Of a stretch of DNA of 64,000 nt, positions 48,863-57,704 are shown piece by piece. A program made the position numbers and the translations under genes. Under the pieces are notes generated by a model. That model saw only the letters and a program-made list of their open reading frames with translations, did no database searches and was not told the origin of the DNA. The first letter of the stretch is position 1. Every line of letters starts with the position of its first letter. Origin of the DNA: Tichowtungia sp964398915 (GTDB taxonomy: Bacteria > Verrucomicrobiota > Kiritimatiellia > Kiritimatiellales > Tichowtungiaceae); NCBI GenBank assembly GCA_964398915.1, contig CAYNOR010000006.1, positions 61,137-125,136 of the forward strand, written 5' to 3'.

Positions 48863-49336
48863 ATGGCAAGAAGACGCAAAGCAGAAAAACGTACGATCAC
48901 TCCAGACCCGCGCTTTAATAGCGAATTGGTAGCTTACATGATTAACAGTATCATGGGACGAGGAAAAAAATCGACCGCTGCCGCTATCGTTTACGGAGCA
49001 TTGGAAGATATTCAGACGAAGCTTAAAGAGGAAAATCCTTTGACTGTATTCGGTCGTGCGATGGAGAATATTAAGCCGAAGCTGGAAGTGAAATCCAAGC
49101 GTGTTGGCGGTGCCACTTATCAGGTTCCGCTTGAGGTTAGCCCGAAGCGTCAAACTGCACTGGCTAGCCGCTGGCTCATACAGTACGCCAAGACTCGTCG
49201 TGGTCAGCCGATGCGCCGTGCGCTGGCGATGGAAGTACTGGATGCCTACAATAATCAGGGCTCGGCGGTTAAAAAGCGGGATGACACTCACAAGATGGCT
49301 CAGGCCAACAAAGCTTTTGCTCATTACAAGTGGTAG
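48863..49336 (+). CDS. rpsG: 30S ribosomal protein S7
   Basis: The 157-residue assembly protein starts MARRRKAEKRTITPDPRFNS and has ENIKPKLEVKSKRVGGATYQVP, with the C-terminal HKMAQANKAFAHYKW. It binds the 3' domain of 16S rRNA. It follows rpsL after 15 bases and precedes fusA. Confidence 0.97.
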   Translation: MARRRKAEKRTITPDPRFNSELVAYMINSIMGRGKKSTAAAIVYGALEDIQTKLKEENPLTVFGRAMENIKPKLEVKSKRVGGATYQVPLEVSPKRQTALASRWLIQYAKTRRGQPMRRALAMEVLDAYNNQGSAVKKRDDTHKMAQANKAFAHYKW

Positions 49337-49351
49337 TTATTGGGAATAGAA

Positions 49352-51487
49352 ATGAAGTTTGCTGTGAAACAGGATGGAAAAAATGCGAAGAGTTCTGCGC
49401 CTTCCCGACGGGAAGATGCAGAACGCGGACGCAGTCTGTCCTCGATTCGCAACATTGGAATTGTCGCGCATATTGATGCTGGGAAAACAACGACTTCTGA
49501 ACGCATCCTTTATTACACCGGTCGTGTTTATAAAATGGGCGAAGTGCATGAAGGCACTGCTGTCATGGATTGGATGGAGCAGGAGCAGGAACGCGGCATT
49601 ACTATCACCAGCGCCGCCACGACCTGTTTCTGGAAAGACCATCAGGTTAATCTTATAGATACTCCCGGCCATGTTGATTTTACTGTCGAAGTCGAACGGT
49701 CTCTGCGCGTGCTCGACGGTGCTGTTGGTGTATTTTGTGGCGTAGGGGGAGTCCAGCCTCAATCCGAAACGGTCTGGCGCCAGGCGAAAAAGTACCGTGT
49801 TCCCTGTCTGGCTTTTATTAATAAGATGGACCGCAAGGGCGCAGATTTTTTATCCGTTGTTCAGCAGATCCGCGAGAAGCTTGTTGCGCCAGCTGTTCCG
49901 ATTCAGCTCCCGCTGGGATCAGAAGAATCGTTTAGGGGCGTGATCGACCTCATTACAATGCGAGCGTTTTTGTTTAACGAGGAAAATCTCGGCAGCGAAG
50001 TTCAAGAGATCGCGATTCCTGAAGATATGGCGGTTGAAGCTGAAAAGGCTCGCGCCGAACTGATCGAGCATGTATCTGAAGCTGATGAGCAGCTGACTGA
50101 CATTTATCTCGAAAATCCCGATGTGCCCGCGAGCCATCTGGTTGCTGCGTTGCGACGCACCACGATTTCGGGGCAGATTGTTCCCGTGCTTTGCGGTTCT
50201 TCTCTCAAGAATAAAGGTGTTCAGCCGTTGCTTGATGCCGTTGTCAACTATTTGCCGTCGCCGGTCGATGTGCCGGCCGTTCACGGAATTCATCCTAAAA
50301 CGGAAGAAGTTATTTTTCGTGAAGCTGGCGACTTCGAGCCGCTTAGTGCGCTGGCATTCAAAATGGCGAATGATCCGTTTGTAGGCAAGCTGGTATTCGT
50401 TAGGATTTATTCCGGAAAACTGGAGAAGCGGCAGAATGTTTTTAATCCGCGCACTAAAAAACGTGAAAAAATCGGACGCCTGCTCCGGTTGCACGCAAAC
50501 AGCCGCGAAGATATCGAAGTGCTTTACACCGGCGAAATCGGTGCAATCTCCGGCCTGAAAAATTTTACCACCGGCGATACACTTTGTGCTGAAAACGATC
50601 CGGTTGTTCTGGAGCGTATTGTTTTCCCTGAGCCGGTTATTGCTATGGCTATCGAGCCGAAGACGCAGGCGGACCGTGATGCACTCAAGGAAGCTCTTAT
50701 TTCCCTGACGGAAGAAGATCCGACGTTTCGTGTGACGATGAACGAAGATACCGGACAGACGATCATTAACGGCATGGGTGAGCTTCATTTAGAGATCATC
50801 AAGGATCGTATTTTCCGCGAATTTAAAGTGCAGGCTAACGCAGGCAAACCCGTGGTGGCATACCGTGAGAGTGTGCAAAAAACAGCATCTGGCGAGTTTG
50901 AGTTTGCTCGTGAAATCGGCGGGCGGGGCCATTTCGGGCATGTTCTTGTAAATGTTGTTCCTCGTGAGCGAGGCTCAGGTAATCATGTTTCTATCAAAGT
51001 TTCCAACGAAGTGATCCCTGCCGAATTCCATGATGCAATCAAAGACGGTCTTGGTGATGCGTTGATGACCGGTGTGCTTGGAAATTATCCGCTGGTTGAT
51101 GTAGAAGTGACCGTTACGGGCGGCAGTTCGCATCCGGTGGATTCTTCTGAAGTGGCTTTTCGTACCGCAGCTGTTATGGCCCTGCGTGCAGCCGTTGGCG
51201 CTTCTTCGCCAACGTTACTTGAACCGATTATGAAGCTTGAGGTTGTTGCTCCAGGAGAACACTTAGGCGATGTCATGAATGATTTAAACGGTCGTCGCGG
51301 ACGGATCCGCGAGATTGAGGCCCGTGAGACAGTGCAGATTGTACATGTGGATGTGCCGCTGGCAGAGATGTTCGGCTATTCCACTACGTTGCGCTCGCTG
51401 ACTAAAGGACGGGCCAGTTACACGATGGAGCCGCATTGTTTTGAAGCGGTGCCGGATTCCATACAGGAGACCATCTTAAACCGGTAG
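49352..51487 (+). CDS. fusA: elongation factor G
   Basis: The 711-residue translocase has GIVAHIDAGKTTTSERIL (P-loop), QERGITITSAATT (switch I), DTPGHVDFTVEV and NKMDRKGAD. Domains II-V follow. The ATG at 49352 is used, giving an N-terminal extension of about 35 residues rich in Lys, Ser and Arg before the GTPase domain, longer than usual. A TTG at 49340 is also in frame. It lies 15 bases after rpsG. Confidence 0.97.
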   Translation: MKFAVKQDGKNAKSSAPSRREDAERGRSLSSIRNIGIVAHIDAGKTTTSERILYYTGRVYKMGEVHEGTAVMDWMEQEQERGITITSAATTCFWKDHQVNLIDTPGHVDFTVEVERSLRVLDGAVGVFCGVGGVQPQSETVWRQAKKYRVPCLAFINKMDRKGADFLSVVQQIREKLVAPAVPIQLPLGSEESFRGVIDLITMRAFLFNEENLGSEVQEIAIPEDMAVEAEKARAELIEHVSEADEQLTDIYLENPDVPASHLVAALRRTTISGQIVPVLCGSSLKNKGVQPLLDAVVNYLPSPVDVPAVHGIHPKTEEVIFREAGDFEPLSALAFKMANDPFVGKLVFVRIYSGKLEKRQNVFNPRTKKREKIGRLLRLHANSREDIEVLYTGEIGAISGLKNFTTGDTLCAENDPVVLERIVFPEPVIAMAIEPKTQADRDALKEALISLTEEDPTFRVTMNEDTGQTIINGMGELHLEIIKDRIFREFKVQANAGKPVVAYRESVQKTASGEFEFAREIGGRGHFGHVLVNVVPRERGSGNHVSIKVSNEVIPAEFHDAIKDGLGDALMTGVLGNYPLVDVEVTVTGGSSHPVDSSEVAFRTAAVMALRAAVGASSPTLLEPIMKLEVVAPGEHLGDVMNDLNGRRGRIREIEARETVQIVHVDVPLAEMFGYSTTLRSLTKGRASYTMEPHCFEAVPDSIQETILNR

Positions 51488-51499
51488 TAGAGATAAATT

Positions 51500-51808
51500 A
51501 TGAATAATCAGCGCATACGTATACGTTTGAAATCTTTTGATCACCGGGTGCTTGACGCCTCATCAAAGGAAATTGTTGAAACCGCAAAACGCACTGGCGC
51601 CCGTGTGGCTGGGCCGATTCCGATGCCGACGCGCATTGAGCGTTTAACTGTCAATCGCAGTCCATTCGTAAATAAAAAATCGATGGAACAGTTTGAAATC
51701 AGAACGCATAAGCGTCTGCTAGATATTATTAACCCGACGATTAAAACAGTGGATGAGCTCAAAAAGCTTAATCTTCCGGCGGGCGTAGACATCACCATTA
51801 AAATCTGA
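51500..51808 (+). CDS. rpsJ: 30S ribosomal protein S10
   Basis: The 102-residue protein has the S10 core (IRIRLKSFDHRVLDASSKEI, GPIPMPTRIERLTVNRSPFV, RTHKRLLDIINPT). It is the start of the S10 cluster and also the NusG partner in other bacteria. It lies 12 bases after fusA, so the str and S10 operons are joined here. Confidence 0.97.
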   Translation: MNNQRIRIRLKSFDHRVLDASSKEIVETAKRTGARVAGPIPMPTRIERLTVNRSPFVNKKSMEQFEIRTHKRLLDIINPTIKTVDELKKLNLPAGVDITIKI

Positions 51809-51816
51809 GTTAAATC

Positions 51817-52446
51817 ATGAAGAGTCTAATAGGAAAAAAACTGGGGATGACCCAGATCTTCGACGAAGAAGGCCGCCGGGTTCCCGTTACAGTTATTGAA
51901 GCAGGACCGTGCAGTGTAGTTCAGCGTAAGACGACTGCTACAGACGGTTATGAAGCAGTTCAATTGGGATTTGGTGTGCAGAAGGTAGATCGTGTGGCGA
52001 AGCCTCTTGTAGGGCATTTCAAAAAGGCAGGTCTGGATACCATGCATGAGTTGCGCGAAGTCCGTGTGGATGCGGGTGATTCTGCTAAAGCAGGTGATAC
52101 GCTGACGGCGGCGGTTTTTGAAGGAGTTAATTTTGTTGACGTGCTGGGCGTTACAAAAGGTAAGGGCTTTCAGGGCGTAATGAAGCGGCATAATTTTGGC
52201 GGTGGACGTGCAACCCACGGTTCTCACTTTCACCGGACGACCGGATCTATCGGTATGAAAGAAAAGCCGGGTCGCGTTTTTAAAGGTAAGAAGATGGCTG
52301 GCCAGATGGGCCGCACCGACATTACCGTTCAAAATGTCAAAATAATCCAAGTGCGCGCTGCCGAAAACCTGATTCTGGTTAAGGGCCAGGTTCCTGGCGC
52401 AAACGGCACGACGTTGGTGCTTCGCGAAGCACTCAAAAGAAAATAA
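51817..52446 (+). CDS. rplC: 50S ribosomal protein L3
   Basis: The 209-residue protein starts KSLIGKKLGMTQIFDEEGR. It carries the peptidyl transferase-proximal loop GGGRATHGSHFHRTTGSIG with KPGRVFKGKKMAGQMG. It initiates 50S assembly. It follows rpsJ after eight bases. Confidence 0.97.
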   Translation: MKSLIGKKLGMTQIFDEEGRRVPVTVIEAGPCSVVQRKTTATDGYEAVQLGFGVQKVDRVAKPLVGHFKKAGLDTMHELREVRVDAGDSAKAGDTLTAAVFEGVNFVDVLGVTKGKGFQGVMKRHNFGGGRATHGSHFHRTTGSIGMKEKPGRVFKGKKMAGQMGRTDITVQNVKIIQVRAAENLILVKGQVPGANGTTLVLREALKRK

Positions 52447-52461
52447 TTTGAGAGGATGATC

Positions 52462-53085
52462 ATGAGTACATTGCCGCTTAAAGATTGCAAGGGAAAGAAG
52501 CTGGGCGAAGTGACCCTCAGCGATAAGTTTACTGTCGCCGATAAGGGCGCTCAGGCCGTTTTTCAGGCTGTTACAACCCATCAGGCTCATCAGCACCAAG
52601 GTTCAGCCAATACACAGCGCAAGGGTGAAGTTGCGGGCTCTGGCAAAAAACCATGGAAGCAGAAGGGGCTCGGACGTGCTCGTGCCGGCTATCGTCAGTC
52701 GCCTGTGTGGCGCGGCGGTGGCGTGGCGTTTGGACCGCATCCGCACAAAGTTCGCAAGCAGGTTCCGCGCAAGGTAAGTCGGTTGGCTTTTGCATGTGCT
52801 TTTGGTGAAAAGGCTGCGGCGGGACAGGTGATGGTTGTTGATGACATTACGCTTTCAACACCGCGCACAAAGGAAATCTGTTCGTTGTTGCAGGCGCTTG
52901 AAATTAAAGGCAAAACGCTACTGATTTTGACGGCGATGGACAGCACGGTTCAGATGGCTGCTCGCAACCTGCAGGATGTTGAAGTGGTTTGTGCAGAAAA
53001 TGTGAACACCTATCAGATCGTTCGTTATCCGCAGATTGTCATCACTAAGGCGGGTGTGGAAAAACTTGAGCAGCGCCTGGCCTAA
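52462..53085 (+). CDS. rplD: 50S ribosomal protein L4
   Basis: The 207-residue protein has the exit-tunnel loop with KGEVAGSGKKPWKQKGLGRARAG and GGGVAFGPHPHKVRKQVPRK. The ATG at 52462 is chosen since GAGAGG lies six bases upstream; the ATG at 52456 directly abuts it. In E. coli L4 regulates the S10 operon; no such leader is seen here. Confidence 0.96.
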   Translation: MSTLPLKDCKGKKLGEVTLSDKFTVADKGAQAVFQAVTTHQAHQHQGSANTQRKGEVAGSGKKPWKQKGLGRARAGYRQSPVWRGGGVAFGPHPHKVRKQVPRKVSRLAFACAFGEKAAAGQVMVVDDITLSTPRTKEICSLLQALEIKGKTLLILTAMDSTVQMAARNLQDVEVVCAENVNTYQIVRYPQIVITKAGVEKLEQRLA

Positions 53086-53098
53086 GAAGGGATTTTTA

Positions 53099-53383
53099 AT
53101 GAAAGACGTATACAAGGTAATACAGAAGGTTGTGCTGACAGAGAAAGGCGCCCGCCTTTCTGAAGAAGAAAATAAATATATCTTCAATGTCCGCCCTGAT
53201 GCAAATAAGGCTGAAATTAAGCAGGCTGTGGAAGAGCTTTTTAAAGTGAAGGTCAGCACAGTTAATACAATGAAACGTCAGGGAAAAAACAAGCGTGAGC
53301 GGACGGCCAGCGCCGGACGGACTGCAGGAACGAAACGTGCCGTAGTAACGCTGGTCGAAGGAAGTAAAATTGATTTGGTGTAA
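53099..53383 (+). CDS. rplW: 50S ribosomal protein L23
   Basis: The 94-residue protein starts KDVYKVIQKVVLTEKGARL and ends with NTMKRQGKNKRERTASAGRT and VTLVEG. It sits at the tunnel exit where trigger factor and SRP dock. It starts at the ATG at 53099, 13 bases after rplD. Confidence 0.95.
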   Translation: MKDVYKVIQKVVLTEKGARLSEEENKYIFNVRPDANKAEIKQAVEELFKVKVSTVNTMKRQGKNKRERTASAGRTAGTKRAVVTLVEGSKIDLV

Positions 53384-53395
53384 GGAGTTTCAGTT

Positions 53396-54223
53396 ATGGC
53401 TTTAAAAACATATAAACCGACTACGCCGAGCCGCCGCCATACGGTGACTTCGGCGTTTGAGGAAATTACAAAATCAACGCCGGAACGGTCTTTGATTCGT
53501 GCGAAGAAAAGTACGGGTGGACGTAATAGCGCCGGACGTGTATCAACTCGGCATCGTGGTGGTGGACACAAGCAACGCTACCGTCTAATTGATTTCAAGC
53601 GCAACAAGTACGGCATTCCAGCGGTTGTGGCGTCGATTGAGTACGACCCGAATCGTTCAGCCCGAATCGCTCTTTTGAATTATGTTGATGGCGAGAAGCG
53701 TTATATGCTGGCTCCTGTTGGGCTTCAAGTTGGAACGGTTGTATTGTCCGGGCCTGAAGCGGAGCCGGCTGTTGGAAATGCCTTGCCACTTGAAAAAATT
53801 CCGCTTGGTATGACGGTTCATAATATCGAGTTGAATTCTGGTTGCGGAGGACAGATTGCCCGTTCCGCAGGAACCGGTGCACAGCTGATGTCTCGTGAGG
53901 GTGAATTTGCAAACTTGAAAATGCCGTCGGGCGAAATCCGGCGTGTGCGTGTCAATTGTTACGCAACTGTTGGTCAGGTTGGTAACGTTGATCATGAAAA
54001 TATTTCCAGCGGGAAGGCTGGTCGTAAGCGGTGGTTAGGTGTTCGTCCAACCGTTCGTGGTGTGGCGATGAATCCTGTTGACCACCCGATGGGTGGTGGA
54101 GAAGGGCGTACTTCAGGAGGCGGTCATCCTCAGTCGCCTTGGGGTACATTGGCTAAGGGCAAGCGCACTCGTAAGAATAAATTGGCTTCGAATAAGTATA
54201 TCATCGAACGGAGAAAGAAGTAA
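53396..54223 (+). CDS. rplB: 50S ribosomal protein L2
   Basis: The 275-residue protein has STGGRNSAGRVSTRHRGGGHK, YDPNRSARIALLNYVDGEKRYM, and GVAMNPVDHPMGGGEGRTSG near the peptidyl transferase centre, with the key His of VDHP kept. It starts 12 bases after rplW with AAGGAG upstream. Confidence 0.98.
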   Translation: MALKTYKPTTPSRRHTVTSAFEEITKSTPERSLIRAKKSTGGRNSAGRVSTRHRGGGHKQRYRLIDFKRNKYGIPAVVASIEYDPNRSARIALLNYVDGEKRYMLAPVGLQVGTVVLSGPEAEPAVGNALPLEKIPLGMTVHNIELNSGCGGQIARSAGTGAQLMSREGEFANLKMPSGEIRRVRVNCYATVGQVGNVDHENISSGKAGRKRWLGVRPTVRGVAMNPVDHPMGGGEGRTSGGGHPQSPWGTLAKGKRTRKNKLASNKYIIERRKK

Positions 54224-54226
54224 GCT

Positions 54227-54508
54227 ATGGCTCGTTCACTCAAAAAAGGTCCTTTCATCGACGGAAAACTGCTTAAGAAAGTTGAGCAGATGGATGTCTC
54301 TGGCAGAAAAAAGCCAATCAAAACATGGGCACGTGCTTCGATGATTGTGCCTGAGTTCGTCGGACATAATTTTTCTGTCCATAACGGCAAGGTTTTTGTC
54401 GCGGTGTTTGTTACGGAGAATATGGTTGGGCATCGCTTTGGCGAGTTTGCTGCAACGCGTGCTTTTAGGCAGCATGGGGTTGCAACCGACAAGACCGTTG
54501 CAAAATAA
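54227..54508 (+). CDS. rpsS: 30S ribosomal protein S19
   Basis: The 93-residue protein begins ARSLKKGPFIDGKLLKKVE and has KTWARASMIVPEFVGHNFSVHNGK, with VGHRFGEFAATRAF. It lies in the 30S head near S13. The start is three bases after rplB. Confidence 0.97.
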   Translation: MARSLKKGPFIDGKLLKKVEQMDVSGRKKPIKTWARASMIVPEFVGHNFSVHNGKVFVAVFVTENMVGHRFGEFAATRAFRQHGVATDKTVAK

Positions 54509-54552
54509 AAATTTATTTTGATAGAAGTTCTGGATTTGAAAATGGAATGACG

Positions 54553-54583
54553 TATAGTTGCCGCCTTTGCGTAAAAAGCGGCA
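54553..54583 (+). promoter_or_regulatory. hairpin and possible internal promoter between rpsS and rplV
   Basis: TATAGT at 54553-54558 resembles a -10, followed by TGCCGC...GCGGCA (54559-54583), a six-base-pair hairpin. The -35 region is weak. In the otherwise tightly packed cluster this 93-base gap stands out, and it could contain an internal promoter or a control site for rplV-rpsC. Confidence 0.35.
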
Positions 54584-54601
54584 CGGATGAGAGAGAAAAA
54601 C

Positions 54602-54937
54602 ATGGAAGTTTCAGCAACAACTAAATATGTGCGGATGTCGCCGATTAAAGCGCGTTATCTGGCATCTGAGATCCGGGGTCTTTCAGTCGCGGAAGCTCTT
54701 CGTATTACAAGCTTTAATGCCATGAAAGCAGCGACTGAAGTTGGTAAAACACTTAAGTCAGCTGTTGCAAATGCAAAGAGCAACGAAGGGGTGTCCGCTG
54801 ACAATCTTTTTGTGAAGGATGCGTATGTGGACGGGGGTCCGGTGCTTAAACGGTTTCGTCCGCGAGCACGGGGTTCAGCTGGTGCTATTCGTAAACGCAC
54901 GACTCATATCACCGTAGTTTTAACAGATAGAAAATAA
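54602..54937 (+). CDS. rplV: 50S ribosomal protein L22
   Basis: The 111-residue protein starts at 54602 with GAGAGAG upstream. VRMSPIKARYLASEIRG and RPRARGSAGAIRKRTTHITVVL form the core and the tunnel loop. It contacts all domains of 23S rRNA and lines the exit tunnel. Confidence 0.96.
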   Translation: MEVSATTKYVRMSPIKARYLASEIRGLSVAEALRITSFNAMKAATEVGKTLKSAVANAKSNEGVSADNLFVKDAYVDGGPVLKRFRPRARGSAGAIRKRTTHITVVLTDRK

Positions 54938-54952
54938 GGAAAGGGAATCGTT

Positions 54953-55588
54953 TTGGGACAGAAAGTAAATCCTATCGGACTCCGTATTGCGGTCAATAAG
55001 AACTGGCGGTCACGTTGGTTTGCCGGCAAGAAAGAGTTTGCTGACCTGCTTCAGGAGGATATCGCTATCCGCGAAGCCGTACAAGCGCGTCTGAAAGACG
55101 CGGCGATTTCCAACGTTTTTATTGAACGTTATGCCAATCGTGTTCGTGTAACCATTCGCACGGCTCGGCCGGGGCTGGTGATAGGACGCAAAGGCGAAGA
55201 CATCGAAAAGTTGCGCGAGCAGCTTGGTAAAATGACGAAGAAAGAAGTTTACATTGAAATCGATGAAGTAAAGAACCCCGATCTTGACGCCAAGTTGGTT
55301 GCTGAGAGCATTGCCTTACAATTGGAGCGCCGAGTTTCATATCGCCGAGCGATGAAACGTGCGATTCAGATGGCGATGGATATCGGTGCAGATGGTATAA
55401 AAGTGCTGGCTGCTGGACGTTTAGGTGGTGCCGAAATCTCCCGTGCGGAGAGTTACAAGGAAGGCAAAATTCCACTTCATACGCTACGAGCTAACATAGA
55501 CTACGGAACGGCAACTGCTCGTACTGTAGCCGGTGCTATCGGCATCAAGGTGTGGATTTGTAAAAAGGATGAAAAGGCGCAAGCTTAG
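54953..55588 (+). CDS. rpsC: 30S ribosomal protein S3
   Basis: The 211-residue protein starts at TTG (54953), then GQKVNPIGLRIAVNKNWRSR. The KH domain has RPGLVIGRKGEDIEKLREQL, and the C-terminal domain YGTATARTVAGAIGIKVWI. It lies at the mRNA entry channel. The upstream AAGGAAAGGGA serves the TTG. Confidence 0.97.
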   Translation: MGQKVNPIGLRIAVNKNWRSRWFAGKKEFADLLQEDIAIREAVQARLKDAAISNVFIERYANRVRVTIRTARPGLVIGRKGEDIEKLREQLGKMTKKEVYIEIDEVKNPDLDAKLVAESIALQLERRVSYRRAMKRAIQMAMDIGADGIKVLAAGRLGGAEISRAESYKEGKIPLHTLRANIDYGTATARTVAGAIGIKVWICKKDEKAQA

Positions 55589-55600
55589 GAGTATTGATCA

Positions 55601-56020
55601 ATGCCTTTATTGCCCAAACGAGTTAAATATAGGAAAGTCCAAAAAGGCTCCCGTCGCGGTATGGCCAAATCCGGCACCACGCTGGCTTTTGGTGAATATG
55701 GTTTGCAGGCGTTGGAGCGCGCATGGATTACAAACATTCAGATTGAGGCCTGTCGTGTGGCGATTAACCGAAATTTGAAACGCAAGGGGAAGCTTTGGAT
55801 TAGGATTTTCCCGGACAAGCCCTTCACCAAAAAACCGCTGGAAGTTCGCATGGGTAAAGGTAAAGGCGGCGTGGAAGGCTGGGTTTCTGTGGTTCGGCCC
55901 GGGAGAATGCTTTTTGAACTCGACGGGGTGACTGATCAGCAGGCTCGCATTGCGATGCGGCTGGCCGCCACCAAGCTGCCCATACGGGTGCGGTTTGTGA
56001 CACGTCATGAAAACCGTTGA
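55601..56020 (+). CDS. rplP: 50S ribosomal protein L16
   Basis: The 139-residue protein has LPKRVKYRKVQKGSRRGMAK, IRIFPDKPFTKKPLEVRMGKGKG and VEGWVSVVRPGRMLFEL. It organises the A-site side of the 50S subunit. It starts 12 bases after rpsC. Confidence 0.97.
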   Translation: MPLLPKRVKYRKVQKGSRRGMAKSGTTLAFGEYGLQALERAWITNIQIEACRVAINRNLKRKGKLWIRIFPDKPFTKKPLEVRMGKGKGGVEGWVSVVRPGRMLFELDGVTDQQARIAMRLAATKLPIRVRFVTRHENR

Positions 56021-56039
56021 TTTCAGGTGAGAGTATCGA

Positions 56040-56240
56040 ATGAAAAAAGTAAAAGAATCTAAAGATATGACAAAGGTCGAGTTGCAACAGCAGCTTGAGG
56101 ATATGAACAAAGAGCTGTTTACGTTGCGTCTTCAGCAGGTTTCTGGACAGCTTGAGAATCCGCTACGTATCCGTGCCGCGCGTCGTTCAGTGGCTCGCAT
56201 TAAAACGGTTATGAATCAGGCAGCGAAAGCCGAGAGGTAA
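56040..56240 (+). CDS. rpmC: 50S ribosomal protein L29
   Basis: The 66-residue two-helix protein has LQQQLEDMNKELFTLRLQQ, then GQLENPLRIRAARRSVARIKTV, typical of L29 near the tunnel exit. It lies 19 bases after rplP and three before rpsQ. Confidence 0.93.
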   Translation: MKKVKESKDMTKVELQQQLEDMNKELFTLRLQQVSGQLENPLRIRAARRSVARIKTVMNQAAKAER

Positions 56241-56243
56241 AAG

Positions 56244-56495
56244 ATGGAGTTAAGAGGGCATCGGAAAGTACGCGAAGGTCGCGTGAGCAGTGTGGCGGGC
56301 AATAAAACCATCGCTGTGCTCATAGAACGCCGGGTTAGGCATCCACTGTTGGGTAAAGAGTTGCGTGTGACGAAAAAAATACATGCGCATGATGAAAATA
56401 ACGAGGCGAAGGTCGGTCAGATAGTGCGGGTTATGGAGACTCGTCCGATCAGTCGGTTGAAGAACTGGCGGCTTATCGAGATTATTTCGAAGTAA
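56244..56495 (+). CDS. rpsQ: 30S ribosomal protein S17
   Basis: The 83-residue OB-fold protein has REGRVSSVAGNKTIAVLIER, KKIHAHDENNEAKVGQIVRVMETRPISRLKNWRL. It stabilises the 16S rRNA 5' domain. Confidence 0.95.
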   Translation: MELRGHRKVREGRVSSVAGNKTIAVLIERRVRHPLLGKELRVTKKIHAHDENNEAKVGQIVRVMETRPISRLKNWRLIEIISK

Positions 56496-56508
56496 GGCAG
56501 GTAAAAAA

Positions 56509-56874
56509 ATGATTTTAGTGCAGACCAGACTGGATGTCGCGGATAATACGGGCGCACGGAGTGTTCAGTGTATTCGGGTTTTAAAAACCAAGCGTTGTTA
56601 TGCGAAGGTTGGAGAGATTATCAAAGTAGCTGTCAAAGAAGCCCAGCCGGGTGGAATTGTAAAAAAGGGTGAAGTCTGTGAGGCGGTAGTTGTGCGGACA
56701 AAGTCTGCAATCCGCCGCCGGGATGGATCTGTTTTGCGGTTCGACCATAACGCTGCTGTTATTATTGATGCTGCTAAAAATCCGCGCGGAACGCGCATTT
56801 TTGGTCCTGTGGCCCGCGAGTTACGTGATGGCAACTTTATGAAAGTAGTCTCGCTCGCACCGGAAGTGCTTTAA
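56509..56874 (+). CDS. rplN: 50S ribosomal protein L14
   Basis: The 121-residue protein has TRLDVADNTGARSVQCIRVL and AVVVRTKSAIRRRDGSVLRFDHNAAV, with GTRIFGPVARELR. It forms inter-subunit bridges with 16S rRNA. It starts 13 bases after rpsQ. Confidence 0.97.
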   Translation: MILVQTRLDVADNTGARSVQCIRVLKTKRCYAKVGEIIKVAVKEAQPGGIVKKGEVCEAVVVRTKSAIRRRDGSVLRFDHNAAVIIDAAKNPRGTRIFGPVARELRDGNFMKVVSLAPEVL

Positions 56875-56890
56875 GGATAGGGGACGTTTT

Positions 56891-57112
56891 ATGGCAGCAA
56901 TAAAAAAGGGTGATTTGGTCAAAGCCGTCTGCGGCGATGGCAAGGGCAAGACCGGCAAGGTCCTTCAGGTGCTTCCAGGCACAGGACGGGTCGTGGTGGA
57001 AGGCTTGAATTTTGTGAAGAAGCATATGCGCAAAACGCAGGATAATCCGCAAGGTGGCGTGATTGAAAAAGAGGCTTCTATTCATATATCGAATCTTAAA
57101 AAAGCAGAGTAA
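56891..57112 (+). CDS. rplX: 50S ribosomal protein L24
   Basis: The 73-residue protein is shorter than the usual 100-110 but keeps the KOW segment KKGDLVKAVCGDGKGKTGKV and VVVEGLNFVKKHMRKTQDNPQGGVIEKEA with IHISNL. It nucleates 50S assembly. Confidence 0.93.
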   Translation: MAAIKKGDLVKAVCGDGKGKTGKVLQVLPGTGRVVVEGLNFVKKHMRKTQDNPQGGVIEKEASIHISNLKKAE

Positions 57113-57140
57113 CTAATTAATTTATTTAGAGGGGGTATCC

Positions 57141-57704
57141 GTGATACCGACAATGAAACTAAAATATCGTGAGCAAGTGGTGCCCGAACTTCAGAAAAAG
57201 TTTAATTACAGCAATCGCATGCAGATACCGGCGCTTTCCAAAATTGCCATTAATGTATCGGTTGGAATGCAGCATGATCGTGATGCCTTGCAGGCGGTGC
57301 TTGATGATTTGACTAAAATTTCCGGACAGCGTCCGGTGACAATCAAGGCTAGAAAAAGCGTTTCGAACTTTAAGCTTCGTGAAGGCGTTTCGCTGGCTGG
57401 TAAAGTGACGTTGCGCGGCGCGCGAATGTATGAATTCTTAGATCGTTTGATCAATATTGCGTTGCCGCGTATTCGCGACTTTCGCGGCATTCAGACCAAG
57501 TCGTTCGATGGATGCGGGAACTATTCGCTTGGGCTGAAAGAGCAGACCATTTTCCCTGAAATTAATCCGGATCATGTCCGCAAGGTGCATGGTATGGATG
57601 TGACATTTGTTACAACGGCCAAAACCGATGCCGAGGCGCGTGAGCTTCTCCGCCTTTTGGGGATGCCGTTTGAAACCGCCAAAAATAAAGGTGAACAGCA
57701 ATGA
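57141..57704 (+). CDS. rplE: 50S ribosomal protein L5
   Basis: The 187-residue protein starts at GTG (57141), with AGAGGGGG upstream. PALSKIAINVSVG, VTIKARKSVSNFKLREGVSLAGKVTLRG and LKEQTIFPEINPDHVRKVHGMDVTFVTTA are typical. It binds 5S rRNA and tRNA. Its stop overlaps the rpsH ATG (ATGA); the rpsN gene usually found between them is missing. Confidence 0.97.
   Translation: MIPTMKLKYREQVVPELQKKFNYSNRMQIPALSKIAINVSVGMQHDRDALQAVLDDLTKISGQRPVTIKARKSVSNFKLREGVSLAGKVTLRGARMYEFLDRLINIALPRIRDFRGIQTKSFDGCGNYSLGLKEQTIFPEINPDHVRKVHGMDVTFVTTAKTDAEARELLRLLGMPFETAKNKGEQQ

Noticed and set aside
49919..50788. Minus-strand open frame of 289 codons inside fusA
   Set aside because: It is opposite a fully conserved EF-G coding region and has no independent support.
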